Shown here: in pieces, positions 16,600 to 25,222 of the stretch
How positions within the stretch are numbered: the first letter of the stretch is position 1
How the letters are laid out: each line of letters starts with the position of its first letter
Assembly: GCA_002452265.1 (NCBI GenBank)
Contig: DKEW01000034.1
Location: 79,952 to 117,020, forward strand
Length of the DNA: 37,069 nucleotides
Reading direction: 5' to 3'
Origin: Pelobacter sp. UBA6812
GTDB lineage: Bacteria > Desulfobacterota > Desulfuromonadia > Desulfuromonadales > Syntrophotaleaceae
The notes under the pieces: model-generated
Databases searched by the model: none
What the model was told of the DNA's origin: nothing
The model's input: the letters and a program-made list of their open reading frames with translations, nothing else
Made by a program: the position numbers and the translations under genes

Positions 16600-16671
16600 T
16601 AAACCAAGAATGTTTGATTCTTTACATTGCCGCTGTAAACGAATGCCAGGTAATCGATCCGGGGGGGCGTT

Positions 16672-17421
16672 GTGAAAAAAGGAATAGGTAGAGAGTTTGT
16701 TGAAAAAACCAAACACAAATACCTTGAGCTGAGCGACCAACAAAAGGGGCTTACCCAGCCGCCGCTTATCTGGCCGCGTCAACAGGTAAATCCCACAATT
16801 TCGTTACCCCATCCTGGCAATCTGCCAATGAGCCCGGTGGATTTGCGAAATCTTATCGTTCAGCGTGCCAGCTTGCGGGAATATTCTGACAAGCCTTTGA
16901 CTCTGGCTGAATTATCCTACCTGCTTTGGTGTACTCAGGGGATAAAGCTTATCTACGGACATCAGGTGACCTTGCGGACCGTTCCTTCAGCCGGAGCCAG
17001 GCATGCATTGGAAACAGTTCTGCTTATCAATCGTGTTGAAGACTTGGAACCGGGGGTTTACCGGTATCTGCCGGTCGAGCACGAGTTGGAAGTCATTTCG
17101 ACCCAGCCTGATCTCGGGGGCCGTTTTGCAACAGCCTGTTTTGGGCAGACCATGTTAATGCATTGTGCTACAGCTTTTATATGGGTGGCGGTGTCTTATC
17201 GCATGACCTGGCGATATGGCGAACGGGGTTACCGTTATCTGTATCTCGATGCAGGTCATGTGTGCCAAAATCTTTATCTTGCGTCCGAGACCATTGATTC
17301 CGGCACCTGCGCGGTGGGAGCTTTTGACGACGATGGCATGAATGCCCTGCTGGGATTGGATGGGTCGGAATCCTTTGTCATCTATCTGGCAACAGTCGGT
17401 AAAAAGCCCCCTGGCAGTTAA
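16672..17421 (+). CDS. SagB/ThcOx-type nitroreductase-fold dehydrogenase
   Basis: A 249-residue protein. The first ~50 residues contain Pro-rich segments, then RASLREYSDKPLTLAELSYLLWCTQG starts the nitroreductase fold. TVPSAGARHALE, GVYRYLPVEHEL and YLDAGHVCQNLYLAS are signature segments of the SagB-type dehydrogenase family. SagB enzymes oxidise azoline rings in peptide natural products, but solitary SagB-like proteins without a cyclase or precursor peptide, as here, are common and of unknown substrate. The start is GTG 16672, following a run of G that may serve as ribosome binding site. No partner YcaO gene is in the window. Confidence 0.85.
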   Translation: MKKGIGREFVEKTKHKYLELSDQQKGLTQPPLIWPRQQVNPTISLPHPGNLPMSPVDLRNLIVQRASLREYSDKPLTLAELSYLLWCTQGIKLIYGHQVTLRTVPSAGARHALETVLLINRVEDLEPGVYRYLPVEHELEVISTQPDLGGRFATACFGQTMLMHCATAFIWVAVSYRMTWRYGERGYRYLYLDAGHVCQNLYLASETIDSGTCAVGAFDDDGMNALLGLDGSESFVIYLATVGKKPPGS

Positions 17422-17605
17422 GCAGTGTGCCCTGTCTTTGTTTTTGATTAGACTGTTTGTGAAATACGGTTGCCCAAGGCGTATGTAAGTTTGGGTGACC
17501 TGGACATGGTTCTATGCCAGACTTTAATGTGTTAAGGTGCAAGGTATATTTAACCTTTTACATGGTATTTATGTTTAATTATCGGGGATAGCGGAAGCAG
17601 GATAC

Positions 17606-18079
17606 ATGTATTCGCAAAATATGATTATTCTGGTTGCCATGACCGCTGACCGCATTATCGGTCGGCAGGGAGAGCTGCCCTGGGATATCCCTGAAGATCT
17701 TGCGTTGTTCAGGCGATTAACCGTCGGTCATACATTGGTGATGGGACGAAAAACTTTCGAGTCCATAGGTCGGCCTCTGCCACAGCGCACCAACATTGTT
17801 GTCAGCCGGAGTATGCCACCGATGGAGGGGGTGATTGTGTGCCCTGATTTTTCCAGCGCGGTAGAGCGCGCCTGTCAGAATGAAGGGAAAGTGTTTTTTA
17901 TCGGTGGTCGAGAAATCTACAGGCAAGCCCTGCCTCTGGTTGGGAGGCTATCCGTTTCCTGGATCAAGAAGACCTACGCAGGTGATTGCCGGTTTCCCTC
18001 TTACCGACAAAGCGATTGGCTGATCGCGCAAGAATGGGATTATCCGGAGTTTCATCACATCATTTACCAGCGCAAATAA
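17606..18079 (+). CDS. folA: Dihydrofolate reductase
   Basis: A 157-residue enzyme that reduces dihydrofolate with NADPH. It begins IILVAMTADRIIGRQGELPWDIPEDLALFRRLT, with the Met20-type loop, the substrate-binding acidic residue in PEDL, the NADPH segment VMGRKTFESIGRPLPQRTNIVVS and the FFIGGREIYRQAL motif. Length is normal. No thyA is adjacent. A 184-base gap precedes it, and it converges on the Mla lipoprotein gene without an obvious terminator. Confidence 0.96.
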   Translation: MYSQNMIILVAMTADRIIGRQGELPWDIPEDLALFRRLTVGHTLVMGRKTFESIGRPLPQRTNIVVSRSMPPMEGVIVCPDFSSAVERACQNEGKVFFIGGREIYRQALPLVGRLSVSWIKKTYAGDCRFPSYRQSDWLIAQEWDYPEFHHIIYQRK

Positions 18080-18204
18080 GCTGGATGTTGCAAGAATAAT
18101 TTTATTATCTGCGGCGTCTTTCCCCTTCAAACAGGCACGTTATTTCCATCCCCTACGTTTTTAATCTGATGTAGAAAATTCGATCTTTCAGCCTGGTTGG
18201 CATT

Positions 18205-18852
18205 CTATTCTTTTCTCTCCGATGGCGTTGCAGGTGCCATAGCGATATTGCCAAGGTCTCTTTCGAGATTCGCAAGAATCCGCGACAGCGCAGTATTCCA
18301 GCCATCGACAAGAGCATCGGCGGAGGTGCTGTCCAAAGGGCTCTCGAAGCGGTAGCTGCGATTTAGCAGGATGGCGATGTCGGCTGTTCGTTGATCAAGG
18401 AGCAAAAAAGCCATTTCGAGGACACCAGTGGGCTGTTGCGAGCGAAAATCACCATAGAGATCGATAATCTTTGCCTGCAACACATAGTCGGGAGTGAGAG
18501 GTCCGGATGAAGAGCTGACCGTTGAAAATATGCCGCTTGCCGATAGCCAGCGAACTGTTTCCTCTTGAGCGAGGCTGGCGGGAGATACCAGAAATTCATG
18601 GTAAAAATCGGCTTGGTAACGTGACTCGCTCTGGCGATAGACAAAGCTGCGGCTGGCAAAGCGTGGAGATATGCGCAAGGGAGTAATCTGCAAAACTCCA
18701 GGAATTTTAGCCCGGGACGAGGATGCGGGTCGTTCTGCCGCAAGTACGTAGCTGACTTTCTCCGGCGCGCGCTGTCCAAGGCGTATACAGCCCGGCAGCA
18801 ACCAGCCTGCCAGAAACAGGAATATTAGAAAACGTGTCAGATAAGGATTCAT
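18205..18852 (-). CDS. Mla/Pqi-type transport auxiliary lipoprotein
   Basis: A 215-residue lipoprotein with lipobox LLPGC (Cys22). The mature part has the layout of the ABC-type transport auxiliary lipoproteins (PqiC/YmbA-like): a beta-rich start (VLQITPLRISPRFASRSFVYR), a Tyr-rich FYHEFLVSPASL segment, and a late helix with DGWNTALSRILANLERDL. Such proteins sit in the outer membrane and complete lipid transport chains that include MCE proteins. It begins 2 bases after the MlaD-like gene stops and is the last gene of the operon. Confidence 0.85.
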   Translation of the reverse strand: MNPYLTRFLIFLFLAGWLLPGCIRLGQRAPEKVSYVLAAERPASSSRAKIPGVLQITPLRISPRFASRSFVYRQSESRYQADFYHEFLVSPASLAQEETVRWLSASGIFSTVSSSSGPLTPDYVLQAKIIDLYGDFRSQQPTGVLEMAFLLLDQRTADIAILLNRSYRFESPLDSTSADALVDGWNTALSRILANLERDLGNIAMAPATPSERKE

Positions 18853-18854
18853 CG

Positions 18855-19835
18855 TCAGGGCTCCACAGAAGGGGGAGGTGTGCCGAAAATCACCTGCGCA
18901 GGATAGGTCCGGGCATTTTCCGACAGGTCCAAAAGGTTTTCCGAGGTCTGTCGGAAATTGTTCAAAGTGGTCTCGATGGTCTGCTGCTCGGCAGTCAAAA
19001 GAGCGCTCATCTGTCGTAAACTGTGGCCCACTGGCGCCAGATCTTTGGGGAGTTCCGTGGCAAGCGTCTCGAGCTGGCGTGCGCTGCGGGTCAAGGATTG
19101 CGACAGCTCCGGAAGGGTGGCAAAAAACTGTTGCAGGGGGGCGTCTCCTGCGGCCAGCAGCTTATCGATGCGGTTGTTGGTGGTGCGCAATTCTTTCAGC
19201 AAGGCTACGGACTGATCGCTGATTTGTGCGACGTGTGCCTCCTCCAGGACGCGATTTAAACCAGAGACGGCTTGCTCGATACCTCCGGTGAGTCTCGCAA
19301 TATCGAGATTGTCCAAATTTTTGAAAATCTTATCCACCGCTTCGGTGTAGCGAGTGATGGTGCTGGGCGCCGAGGGGATATAGGGATTCTCGGGCTGCCA
19401 ATCGATATCCAGGACGGGGGCCTGATCGGAAGGCAGGTAATCGGCCTCGAGAAACGCCAGACCGGTTACCCCCTGAAAGGCCATACGGATACGCAGCCCC
19501 TGATCAATTTCTTCCGGTAACCCTTTCTGAATAACATTTGCGGTGCGGCCCAAGGAGCGCGACAGCAGGGCGATGCGCACCAGCACATAACGTTTTTGGG
19601 TGTTGTAAACCGAGTCGACCAAGGTGATGGCTTCGACCTTGCCGACCTGTACACCGCGGATTTTTACCGCCGAGCCGATATCAAGTCCCTGAACAGATTC
19701 ATCGAAATAGGTTTCGACCAGAATCTGTTTTTGGAACAGGCTTCCGGCACCCAGGACGACGATGGCCGTCACAGCGATGATGGTGGCACCGATAACGAAC
19801 AATCCGATTTTTAGGTAGTTAGCTCGCTCACTCAT
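18855..19835 (-). CDS. mlaD: MlaD-like MCE-domain lipid transport protein
   Basis: A 326-residue protein with an N-terminal membrane anchor (residues ~9-30), an MCE domain (LVETYFDESVQGLDIGSAVKIRGVQVGKVEAI, residues ~40-70 onwards) and a C-terminal helical half rich in Thr, Leu and Gln (ELSQSLTRSARQLETLATELPKDL), likely a coiled-coil barrel extension. MCE proteins form rings that shuttle phospholipids between membranes. It is longer than E. coli MlaD (about 180 residues) and closer in size to Geobacter-type and PqiB-like forms. The start is ATG 19835, overlapping the ATPase gene by 8 bases, with AGGAGGA about 11 bases upstream. Confidence 0.9.
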   Translation of the reverse strand: MSERANYLKIGLFVIGATIIAVTAIVVLGAGSLFQKQILVETYFDESVQGLDIGSAVKIRGVQVGKVEAITLVDSVYNTQKRYVLVRIALLSRSLGRTANVIQKGLPEEIDQGLRIRMAFQGVTGLAFLEADYLPSDQAPVLDIDWQPENPYIPSAPSTITRYTEAVDKIFKNLDNLDIARLTGGIEQAVSGLNRVLEEAHVAQISDQSVALLKELRTTNNRIDKLLAAGDAPLQQFFATLPELSQSLTRSARQLETLATELPKDLAPVGHSLRQMSALLTAEQQTIETTLNNFRQTSENLLDLSENARTYPAQVIFGTPPPSVEP

Positions 19836-20625
19836 GGGGAGGTCTATCCTCCTGTTGTATTGCGACCGGTGTTGTTTCCCGGCGGAAAAAAGATCGCACC
19901 CAGGGATCGGTGCTGGTATCACGCAATTGGGCCGGGCTGCCTGAGGCAACGATGCCCTTGGCCCGCTGATCAAGCATGATGACCCGGTCGGCGACGGCAA
20001 AAATGCTGGGCAGTTCGTGGGTGACGATAACAAAGGTCATAGTCAGGCTCTCAGCCAACTGCAGGATAAGCTGATCCATTTCAGCCGAGGTGATAGGATC
20101 GAGGCCGGCTGTCGGTTCATCCAGAAACAGGATTTGCGGATCGAGGACCATGGCGCGGGCGATGGCGGCACGTTTGCGCATACCGCCGCTGAGTTCCGAT
20201 GGCAAATAATGGCCAAAATCTTTAAGACCGACCAGTTGCAGCTTCATGGCGGCGATCAGATCCATCGCCGGGTCAGGCAGATCGGTGAACTCTTCCAACG
20301 GTAGCCGTACATTTTCCATCAGGGTCAGTGAGCCAAAAAGGGCGCCGCTTTGATACATGACGCCGATCGAACGCAGCAGCGACCGTCGTTGCACTCCCTC
20401 GGCCGTCACTATGTCCTGTCCATCATAGAGGATCTGGCCAGCTCGGGGTCGATACAGGCCAATCATGTTTTTCAGCAGAGTACTTTTACCGCATCCAGAG
20501 CCACCCAGCACGACAAAGATTTCTCCTCGCCCGACATCGAAGGAGACATCCCTAAGCACGATGGTGTCTCCATAGCCGACAGTCAGATTTTTTACCTTTA
20601 TGATCGTCTTTGGTGATTCGGGCAT
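19828..20625 (-). CDS. mlaF: MlaF-like ABC transporter ATPase
   Basis: A 265-residue ATPase. Walker A is GGSGCGKST, the Q loop is VMYQSGALF, the signature is LSGGMRKRAAIARAM, Walker B is ILFLDEPTAGLD and the switch His is in VTHEL. The LSGGMRKR signature and the phrase GALFGSLTLMENV are typical of MlaF, which powers retrograde phospholipid transport with MlaE. The start was set at ATG 20625; a TTG at 20634 overlapping the permease stop codon is possible. Strong overlap with both neighbours indicates an operon. Confidence 0.93.
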   Translation of the reverse strand: MPESPKTIIKVKNLTVGYGDTIVLRDVSFDVGRGEIFVVLGGSGCGKSTLLKNMIGLYRPRAGQILYDGQDIVTAEGVQRRSLLRSIGVMYQSGALFGSLTLMENVRLPLEEFTDLPDPAMDLIAAMKLQLVGLKDFGHYLPSELSGGMRKRAAIARAMVLDPQILFLDEPTAGLDPITSAEMDQLILQLAESLTMTFVIVTHELPSIFAVADRVIMLDQRAKGIVASGSPAQLRDTSTDPWVRSFFRRETTPVAIQQEDRPPHE

Positions 20626-20630
20626 AGCAA

Positions 20631-21788
20631 TCAAATTCCCAGGTAATAGTAAACGACCGCGAACAGACCATCGGCAATAACGATCAGAATGATACCCATG
20701 ACAACCGCCCGGGTAGCGGAATCTCCAACCGCGCTGGCGCCACTACGGGTTTTCAGGCCGTACAGGCAGCCAACCCCGGCAACGATCAAGGCGAAGATCA
20801 GGGTTTTGGCCAGACCGCCGGTAAGGTCGAGCAGGTTGACGGCGGCCTTGACCTGATTGATGTACGTGATGAGTGGGTAGCCAAGGGATAATAAAACGAC
20901 GGCTCCACCGACCAACCCCATCAGGTTGGCAAACAGGCTTAGCAGCGGCATGATCATAACTGTGGCCAGCACCCGCGTAACAACCAGAAAGGGTATCGGT
21001 GCCAGCCCCATGGTGGTCAAGGCGTCGATCTCTTCATTGATTTTCATGGTTCCCAATTCGGCGGCAAAAGCGGAACCGGAGCGACCGGCCAGCAATAGCG
21101 CCGTCATGAGAGGTCCGAGTTCGCGTAGCATGGACAGAGCCGTGAGATTGGCAACGTAGATTTCAACCCCGAACTGGCGCATGGGAATGGTAGCCTGGAA
21201 AGCCATGATCAAACCAATCAGAAAACTGATCAGGCCAACGATGAACAGGGCATTGACTCCGGCTTTTTCCATGACCAGCCAGACTTCCGGCCAGCGTACA
21301 GAGCGTGGGTGGCGCGCTGCATGCAGCAGCGCCAGGGTCAACTCACCGGTGAATCGGACCATGTCCAGCATGCTTTGCCAGGCATGAACCACCAGGCGGC
21401 CGGCTTCTTCAGGCATGCAGCATGGTTGCGGCCGGGTGCTGTGGATTTCGAGAAAATCTTCCGGCTGGTATTGGGACCAGAGGTGGGCAATTTCCTCTTT
21501 CAAGCCATTCAGGCTGTATTGTCCCTGGCGTTTCAGTTGCCGGCGCGCCAGTTCCATCAATAGCCCTATGCCGGCACCGTCGCAATAGGTGACAGCGTCG
21601 GCTTTTACGCGCAACAGTTGCGGTGCGATATTTTCCACAAGATTGAGAAGGGGAGTCCATAGTTGGGCGGTGGCGGATGCATCAAGTCGCCCGGTGAGGG
21701 ACAGGTACAGTGTCTCCTCGTTGTGTTCCAGAATCCGACAAACGTCCCCAGGGAGGGCAGCGGATGGCTTTTTGGTGAATGGTTTCAT
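20631..21788 (-). CDS. mlaE: MlaE-like permease with N-terminal STAS domain
   Basis: A 385-residue fusion. Residues ~15-115 are a STAS domain (LYLSLTGRLDASATAQL, CDGAGIGLLMELARRQL), equivalent to the separate MlaB subunit of E. coli. Residues ~140-385 are the MlaE permease with about five to six membrane helices and the conserved ELGPLMTALLLAGRSGSAFAAELGTM segment that couples to the ATPase. The Ser/Thr phosphorylated in anti-anti-sigma factors is not conserved in the loop (CDGAGIG). It is first gene of a four-gene minus-strand operon. Confidence 0.93.
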   Translation of the reverse strand: MKPFTKKPSAALPGDVCRILEHNEETLYLSLTGRLDASATAQLWTPLLNLVENIAPQLLRVKADAVTYCDGAGIGLLMELARRQLKRQGQYSLNGLKEEIAHLWSQYQPEDFLEIHSTRPQPCCMPEEAGRLVVHAWQSMLDMVRFTGELTLALLHAARHPRSVRWPEVWLVMEKAGVNALFIVGLISFLIGLIMAFQATIPMRQFGVEIYVANLTALSMLRELGPLMTALLLAGRSGSAFAAELGTMKINEEIDALTTMGLAPIPFLVVTRVLATVMIMPLLSLFANLMGLVGGAVVLLSLGYPLITYINQVKAAVNLLDLTGGLAKTLIFALIVAGVGCLYGLKTRSGASAVGDSATRAVVMGIILIVIADGLFAVVYYYLGI

Positions 21789-21983
21789 GCGTCTGCCCGT
21801 GGGCCCGCAGCCATGGTTTGCTTATCAAGCCAGGACGGTTCCGGAATGAAGGCGAGCCCGGCATGCCTACTATGTAAAGAGGGCACGCCGGGTCTGGATT
21901 GCAGAAGGAGTCCGTTGCAACGAAGGTTCTGCAGGGGAACAAATTTTTGTATTCCCTTATGCGACCTTCGGGTCGATATCCCT

Positions 21984-22454
21984 TTAACGGGTGATTTTCC
22001 AGGAGCCATCCGGCTGCCGGCAGGCGGTGCCGTAAGCTTGTTGCTGTTGGCCCCCAACCACCACATTCTGCAGATACTCGCGGCAGTACTGACCGCTGCT
22101 TGCCTGGTAGGTTTCGATAGGGGTGATGCTGCCGTAGTTGCCCGAGTCGGGATTGCGCCAGGCCGTGGATTGGCGGGTGGGGGTATATTCCAGGGCGTAC
22201 TGGGCATTTTGCTGCATGGCTAGCCGGTCTGCCCGGTCGAGGGATTTGCCGACTTCTTGACCAACCAAGGCACCGGCCAAGGTGCCTATCGCCACCGCCA
22301 CCAGCGTGCCACGGCCACCACCGATTTGCGATCCGATCAGTGCGCCGGTTCCAGCACCGATTAGGGTACCGCCGCTTTCTTTCGAGCCCATGGGGCCGAC
22401 ACAGCCGGTGGCCAATAGCAGAAAAACACAGCATGAAGCAAAGAGTTTTTTCAT
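21984..22454 (-). CDS. Glycine-zipper outer membrane lipoprotein
   Basis: A 156-residue lipoprotein with lipobox LATGC (Cys18). A glycine-zipper segment follows (TLIGAGTGALIGSQIGGGRGTLVAVAIGTLAGALVG, about residues 30-66 in two helices), as in the SlyB/17-kDa antigen group, and then a polar C-terminal domain with two cysteines (Cys123 region and ACRQPDGSW) that could form a disulfide. Such proteins usually stabilise the outer membrane. The ribosome binding site GGAGGATATC precedes ATG. It lies 195 bases ahead of the Mla operon on the same strand but separate from it. Confidence 0.85.
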   Translation of the reverse strand: MKKLFASCCVFLLLATGCVGPMGSKESGGTLIGAGTGALIGSQIGGGRGTLVAVAIGTLAGALVGQEVGKSLDRADRLAMQQNAQYALEYTPTRQSTAWRNPDSGNYGSITPIETYQASSGQYCREYLQNVVVGGQQQQAYGTACRQPDGSWKITR

Positions 22455-22555
22455 GATATCCTCCAGCGATGGGGAATTTGGCTGTTTGTTCGGCGGTTTA
22501 CGACCGCCAATTGTCTACGTAGCTCCATTAAAAGATAACCTTCCCCTGCGGCCTG

Positions 22556-23251
22556 TCAAGGTCGCAGGTTTGCAGCTTTGGCATCCTGAATATTTTGGAT
22601 CATTTCCGTAACCAGAGGTAAAAGGCGACGTGCAATTTCCATGGTGCCCGCATAATTGGGATGCAATCCGTCTTTTTGCAAAAATTCCGGTTTCCCGGCA
22701 ACACCCTCAAGGTAGTCCGGGAAAAGGGCAACCCCATGGCGGGTGGCGAGATTGGAAAAAAGGGATTGAAACCAGGTGTTGTATTCCGGGCCCAGGTCCC
22801 GCAGTTGGCGAATGCCGGCGAGTAAGGTTGGAGTACCCTTGTCGGACAGGATCTTGAGCATGGCGTCAAGGTTGGCTTCCGTCTGCGCGGGGGGTATGGC
22901 CTGCAGATTATCGTTGGCGCCAAGTTCCAGGATAACCAGATCGGGGTTGCAGGCAAATGCCTTTTTAAAGCGTTTTAGTGCGCCGACCGTGGTGTCGCCG
23001 GGAATCCCTTCGTTGATGAACAAAACTGCGATGCCTTGCTTTTGAAAGGCGGCTTCCAGGCATGCGGGTACGCTGCTGGGAGGGGTAACGCCCCAACCTG
23101 CGGTGAGGCTGTCACCAAAGGCGAGAATACGAACAGGATGCACGGTCATGCGGATCTCCTTGGCCCAAGCCTCATGGTAAATTGAGCCGAGCCCTAATAA
23201 CAGCAACAATAGCACGGCAGGTTTTCCGAGTAGGCATGTATTGAAAACCAT
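22556..23251 (-). CDS. Exported GDSL-family esterase (TesA-like)
   Basis: A 231-residue SGNH hydrolase. The signal peptide covers about residues 10-30. Block I is AFGDSLTAGWG with the nucleophile Ser, block II has the oxyanion Gly in NEGIPGDTT, block III is LGANDNL, and block V is DGLHPN with catalytic Asp and His. This is the layout of TesA-type lysophospholipase/arylesterases in the periplasm. The gene begins 11 bases after mobB on the same strand and lacks a clear ribosome binding site, so it may be translationally coupled to mobB. Confidence 0.92.
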   Translation of the reverse strand: MVFNTCLLGKPAVLLLLLLGLGSIYHEAWAKEIRMTVHPVRILAFGDSLTAGWGVTPPSSVPACLEAAFQKQGIAVLFINEGIPGDTTVGALKRFKKAFACNPDLVILELGANDNLQAIPPAQTEANLDAMLKILSDKGTPTLLAGIRQLRDLGPEYNTWFQSLFSNLATRHGVALFPDYLEGVAGKPEFLQKDGLHPNYAGTMEIARRLLPLVTEMIQNIQDAKAANLRP

Positions 23252-23262
23252 AGGCCGGCTGT

Positions 23263-23775
23263 TTAGCTCTTGAGAAAACTGTTTTCGATAAAATCACAAA
23301 TGGTCTTTGCATCGTTGAGATCGAAGACCGGTACATCGACCTGCAGTTTTGAATCCGAGGCCACCGCTATCAAGGTGGGGTCATAGGCGTCATCACGGTA
23401 GAGAAGCTTGTCTCCGCATTCTTTCCGATGTACTTCGATTTTTGGGAATTTGTTTTTTTTGAAGCCTTCGGTGATGACGATGTCCATATCTCCGAAGTAG
23501 CGCTCTATAGACTCTAGTACTGGAGGTTCCTGCTGGTCGGGGTTCTGTTTGATAATGGCCAGCTTGTCCTGAGAGGTAATCATCATGGTATCGGCGCCAG
23601 CCTGGGTGAAGCGCCAGGAATCTTTGCCTTCGCAGTCCATAGTGAAGTTATGGGCATGATGTTTAATGGCGCCGACTTTGTAGCCACGTTGTTTCAGTTC
23701 GGCAATCAGCTTGACGACCAGGGTGGTTTTGCCGGTGCCGCTTTTGGCGGAAATGGATACGATCGCAGGGCACAT
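23263..23775 (-). CDS. mobB: Molybdopterin-guanine dinucleotide biosynthesis adaptor MobB
   Basis: A 170-residue P-loop protein. Walker A is SAKSGTGKTTL, followed by GYKVGAIKHHAHNFTMD, the family's His-rich signature, then DIVITEGFKKNKFPKIEV (Walker B region) and a C-terminal FDLNDAKTICDFIE. MobB binds GTP and aids MobA in attaching GMP to molybdopterin. The start ATG 23775 has AAGGAG 7 bases upstream, and the extra 9 codons to 23802 are not needed. mobA is not in the window. Confidence 0.94.
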   Translation of the reverse strand: MCPAIVSISAKSGTGKTTLVVKLIAELKQRGYKVGAIKHHAHNFTMDCEGKDSWRFTQAGADTMMITSQDKLAIIKQNPDQQEPPVLESIERYFGDMDIVITEGFKKNKFPKIEVHRKECGDKLLYRDDAYDPTLIAVASDSKLQVDVPVFDLNDAKTICDFIENSFLKS

Positions 23776-23852
23776 GCCAAGGCTCCTTGTAAGGGGAAGC
23801 ATTTAGAACGGTTTCAATATACGGCATGCTTGTAAATCAAAGCAAATGTTTA

Positions 23853-23868
23853 AACGGATTGATCCGTT
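23853..23868. promoter_or_regulatory. 16-base palindrome between mobB and the cytochrome gene
   Basis: AACGGATTGATCCGTT is a perfect dyad (7-base arms, TG centre) in the divergent intergenic region, 78 bases from mobB and 127 from the cytochrome start. It is a candidate operator. Confidence 0.4.
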
Positions 23869-23994
23869 AGGTAAGACATGCAAGCCATGTTGCGGCCGAC
23901 ATGTGACCTGTTAAATTTGATGATACTCCAGAGAAAAATGTGAGAGGTTTTTTCAGGGGCATGGATTGTCGGGTCTTGACAGGCGGAGGAGGTT

Positions 23995-25197
23995 ATGAAA
24001 AGCGTGAGGTGGATGGCAGCTGTTTTGATCCTGCTGTTGGGTTTTGTTGGGCAAAGCAGCGCCCTGGTTTCCGAAGCGCGCCCGGGGATTGGTTATGATG
24101 ACCAAGTGATGTTTCTGGATAAAAAAATAGTTGAAGCCGATACCGTGATCTGGGTGACGCTTGCGTATAGTGATCCCAGGGATGCCCGGGACTGCCGTAA
24201 TCTTATTGACGTATTTAACGGCCGACAACTGTTTGCCGAAGTACCGGAAAAAAGTTGGGTGCTGATCGATTTCAGTTTGCGCAGTCTGGTAATTCAATCC
24301 GGCTTTGCCGGTGATGCCGATGTTGAAAGCGTTACCTTGTGCCCGGATGAAAAAGCCTGCCGGACTTTGCAAAAACAACGTCTGAGTGCCCGGAAGGCGG
24401 CAAAACCGGGTGAAAAAACGGAGGGATCTTTTTCGTCAAATGATCTGAGTGACGCAGCGCAGCGCATGGCCCTGGCACGGGGGCTGGTTAAGGCTGCTCG
24501 TTGCCGGGGATGTCATGTTGTCGAGGGGTTCGGGGCAACTCACGCGCCGAGTTTGACCTGGCGGCGTGCCAAATATCAGGATGGTTGGTTAAATGCCTAC
24601 TTGGCGGAGCCCTACCGATTACGGCCGGCTCTTACTACTTTGATGATGTTGCGCTATACTTCCGCCCTCGCCCAGCCGAGCCTGCAACCGGGGGAGCTTA
24701 GCCTGGTGGCCGATTTTCTGGAGCGTTTGGCCTGGTTTACTCCTCCCGCAGGGCGGTTTCGCCTGGAGCCATGGGAAACTTATCAATGTCAGCCCTGTCA
24801 CGCGCGTTTGTATGCCGAGCGCCCCTTGGTCTTTGTCCCTGCTCCTGTACCTTTGCCGTTGCGTAAAAAGATGGAAGAATTGCTGTCCGTGCAATCCTGC
24901 CTGGCGTGTCACACCTTCGGTGATGTGCAGACCGTGACCGCATGGTCCGGTCCGCCTTATCCGTATCCCATGGCCCCCGATTTGTTGTTGGCCCTGGAAA
25001 AGCTGCGCCTTGATTATTTTATCGATTATGTGCGCGATCCCAAATATCTGCAGCCCGGTACGGCCATGCCGCAGCTTCACTTCACGGATCTGCAGTATAA
25101 GGAAATTGAGGGATGGGCGCAGCGTGTTCAACTTCTTATGCGTCAAGGGAAGGTGCAGCCCGTTCACAACTACTACCACATGCAAAAGCGCCCCTGA
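23995..25197 (+). CDS. Periplasmic triheme c-type cytochrome with novel N-terminal domain
   Basis: A 400-residue protein with a signal peptide (residues 1-24). Residues ~25-135 form a domain I do not recognise, with three cysteines (Cys67, Cys116, Cys122). Three CXXCH heme sites follow: CRGCH (170-174), CQPCH (265-269) and CLACH (302-306). Likely distal Met ligands are in LTTLMMLRY (~217) and PGTAMPQL (Met358). The hemes thus sit in class I cytochrome c-like domains: one single-heme domain at ~155-245 and a diheme region at ~255-390. GGAGGAGG precedes ATG. It is transcribed alone; electron partner unknown. Confidence 0.88.
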   Translation: MKSVRWMAAVLILLLGFVGQSSALVSEARPGIGYDDQVMFLDKKIVEADTVIWVTLAYSDPRDARDCRNLIDVFNGRQLFAEVPEKSWVLIDFSLRSLVIQSGFAGDADVESVTLCPDEKACRTLQKQRLSARKAAKPGEKTEGSFSSNDLSDAAQRMALARGLVKAARCRGCHVVEGFGATHAPSLTWRRAKYQDGWLNAYLAEPYRLRPALTTLMMLRYTSALAQPSLQPGELSLVADFLERLAWFTPPAGRFRLEPWETYQCQPCHARLYAERPLVFVPAPVPLPLRKKMEELLSVQSCLACHTFGDVQTVTAWSGPPYPYPMAPDLLLALEKLRLDYFIDYVRDPKYLQPGTAMPQLHFTDLQYKEIEGWAQRVQLLMRQGKVQPVHNYYHMQKRP

Positions 25198-25222
25198 TGA
25201 TGAAAATCTGAGGCGCTTTTGC
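25182..25222. other. Hairpin spanning the cytochrome stop codon
   Basis: GCAAAAGCGCC (25182-25192), within the last codons, pairs perfectly with GGCGCTTTTGC (25212-25222); the TGA stop lies in the 19-base loop. No T run follows, so it is not a classical terminator. It may stabilise the mRNA end. Confidence 0.65.

Noticed and set aside
22492..22508. GGCGGT/ACCGCC inverted repeat between the glycine-zipper and esterase genes
   Set aside because: It lacks a T run on either strand and is short; function as terminator or operator cannot be supported.
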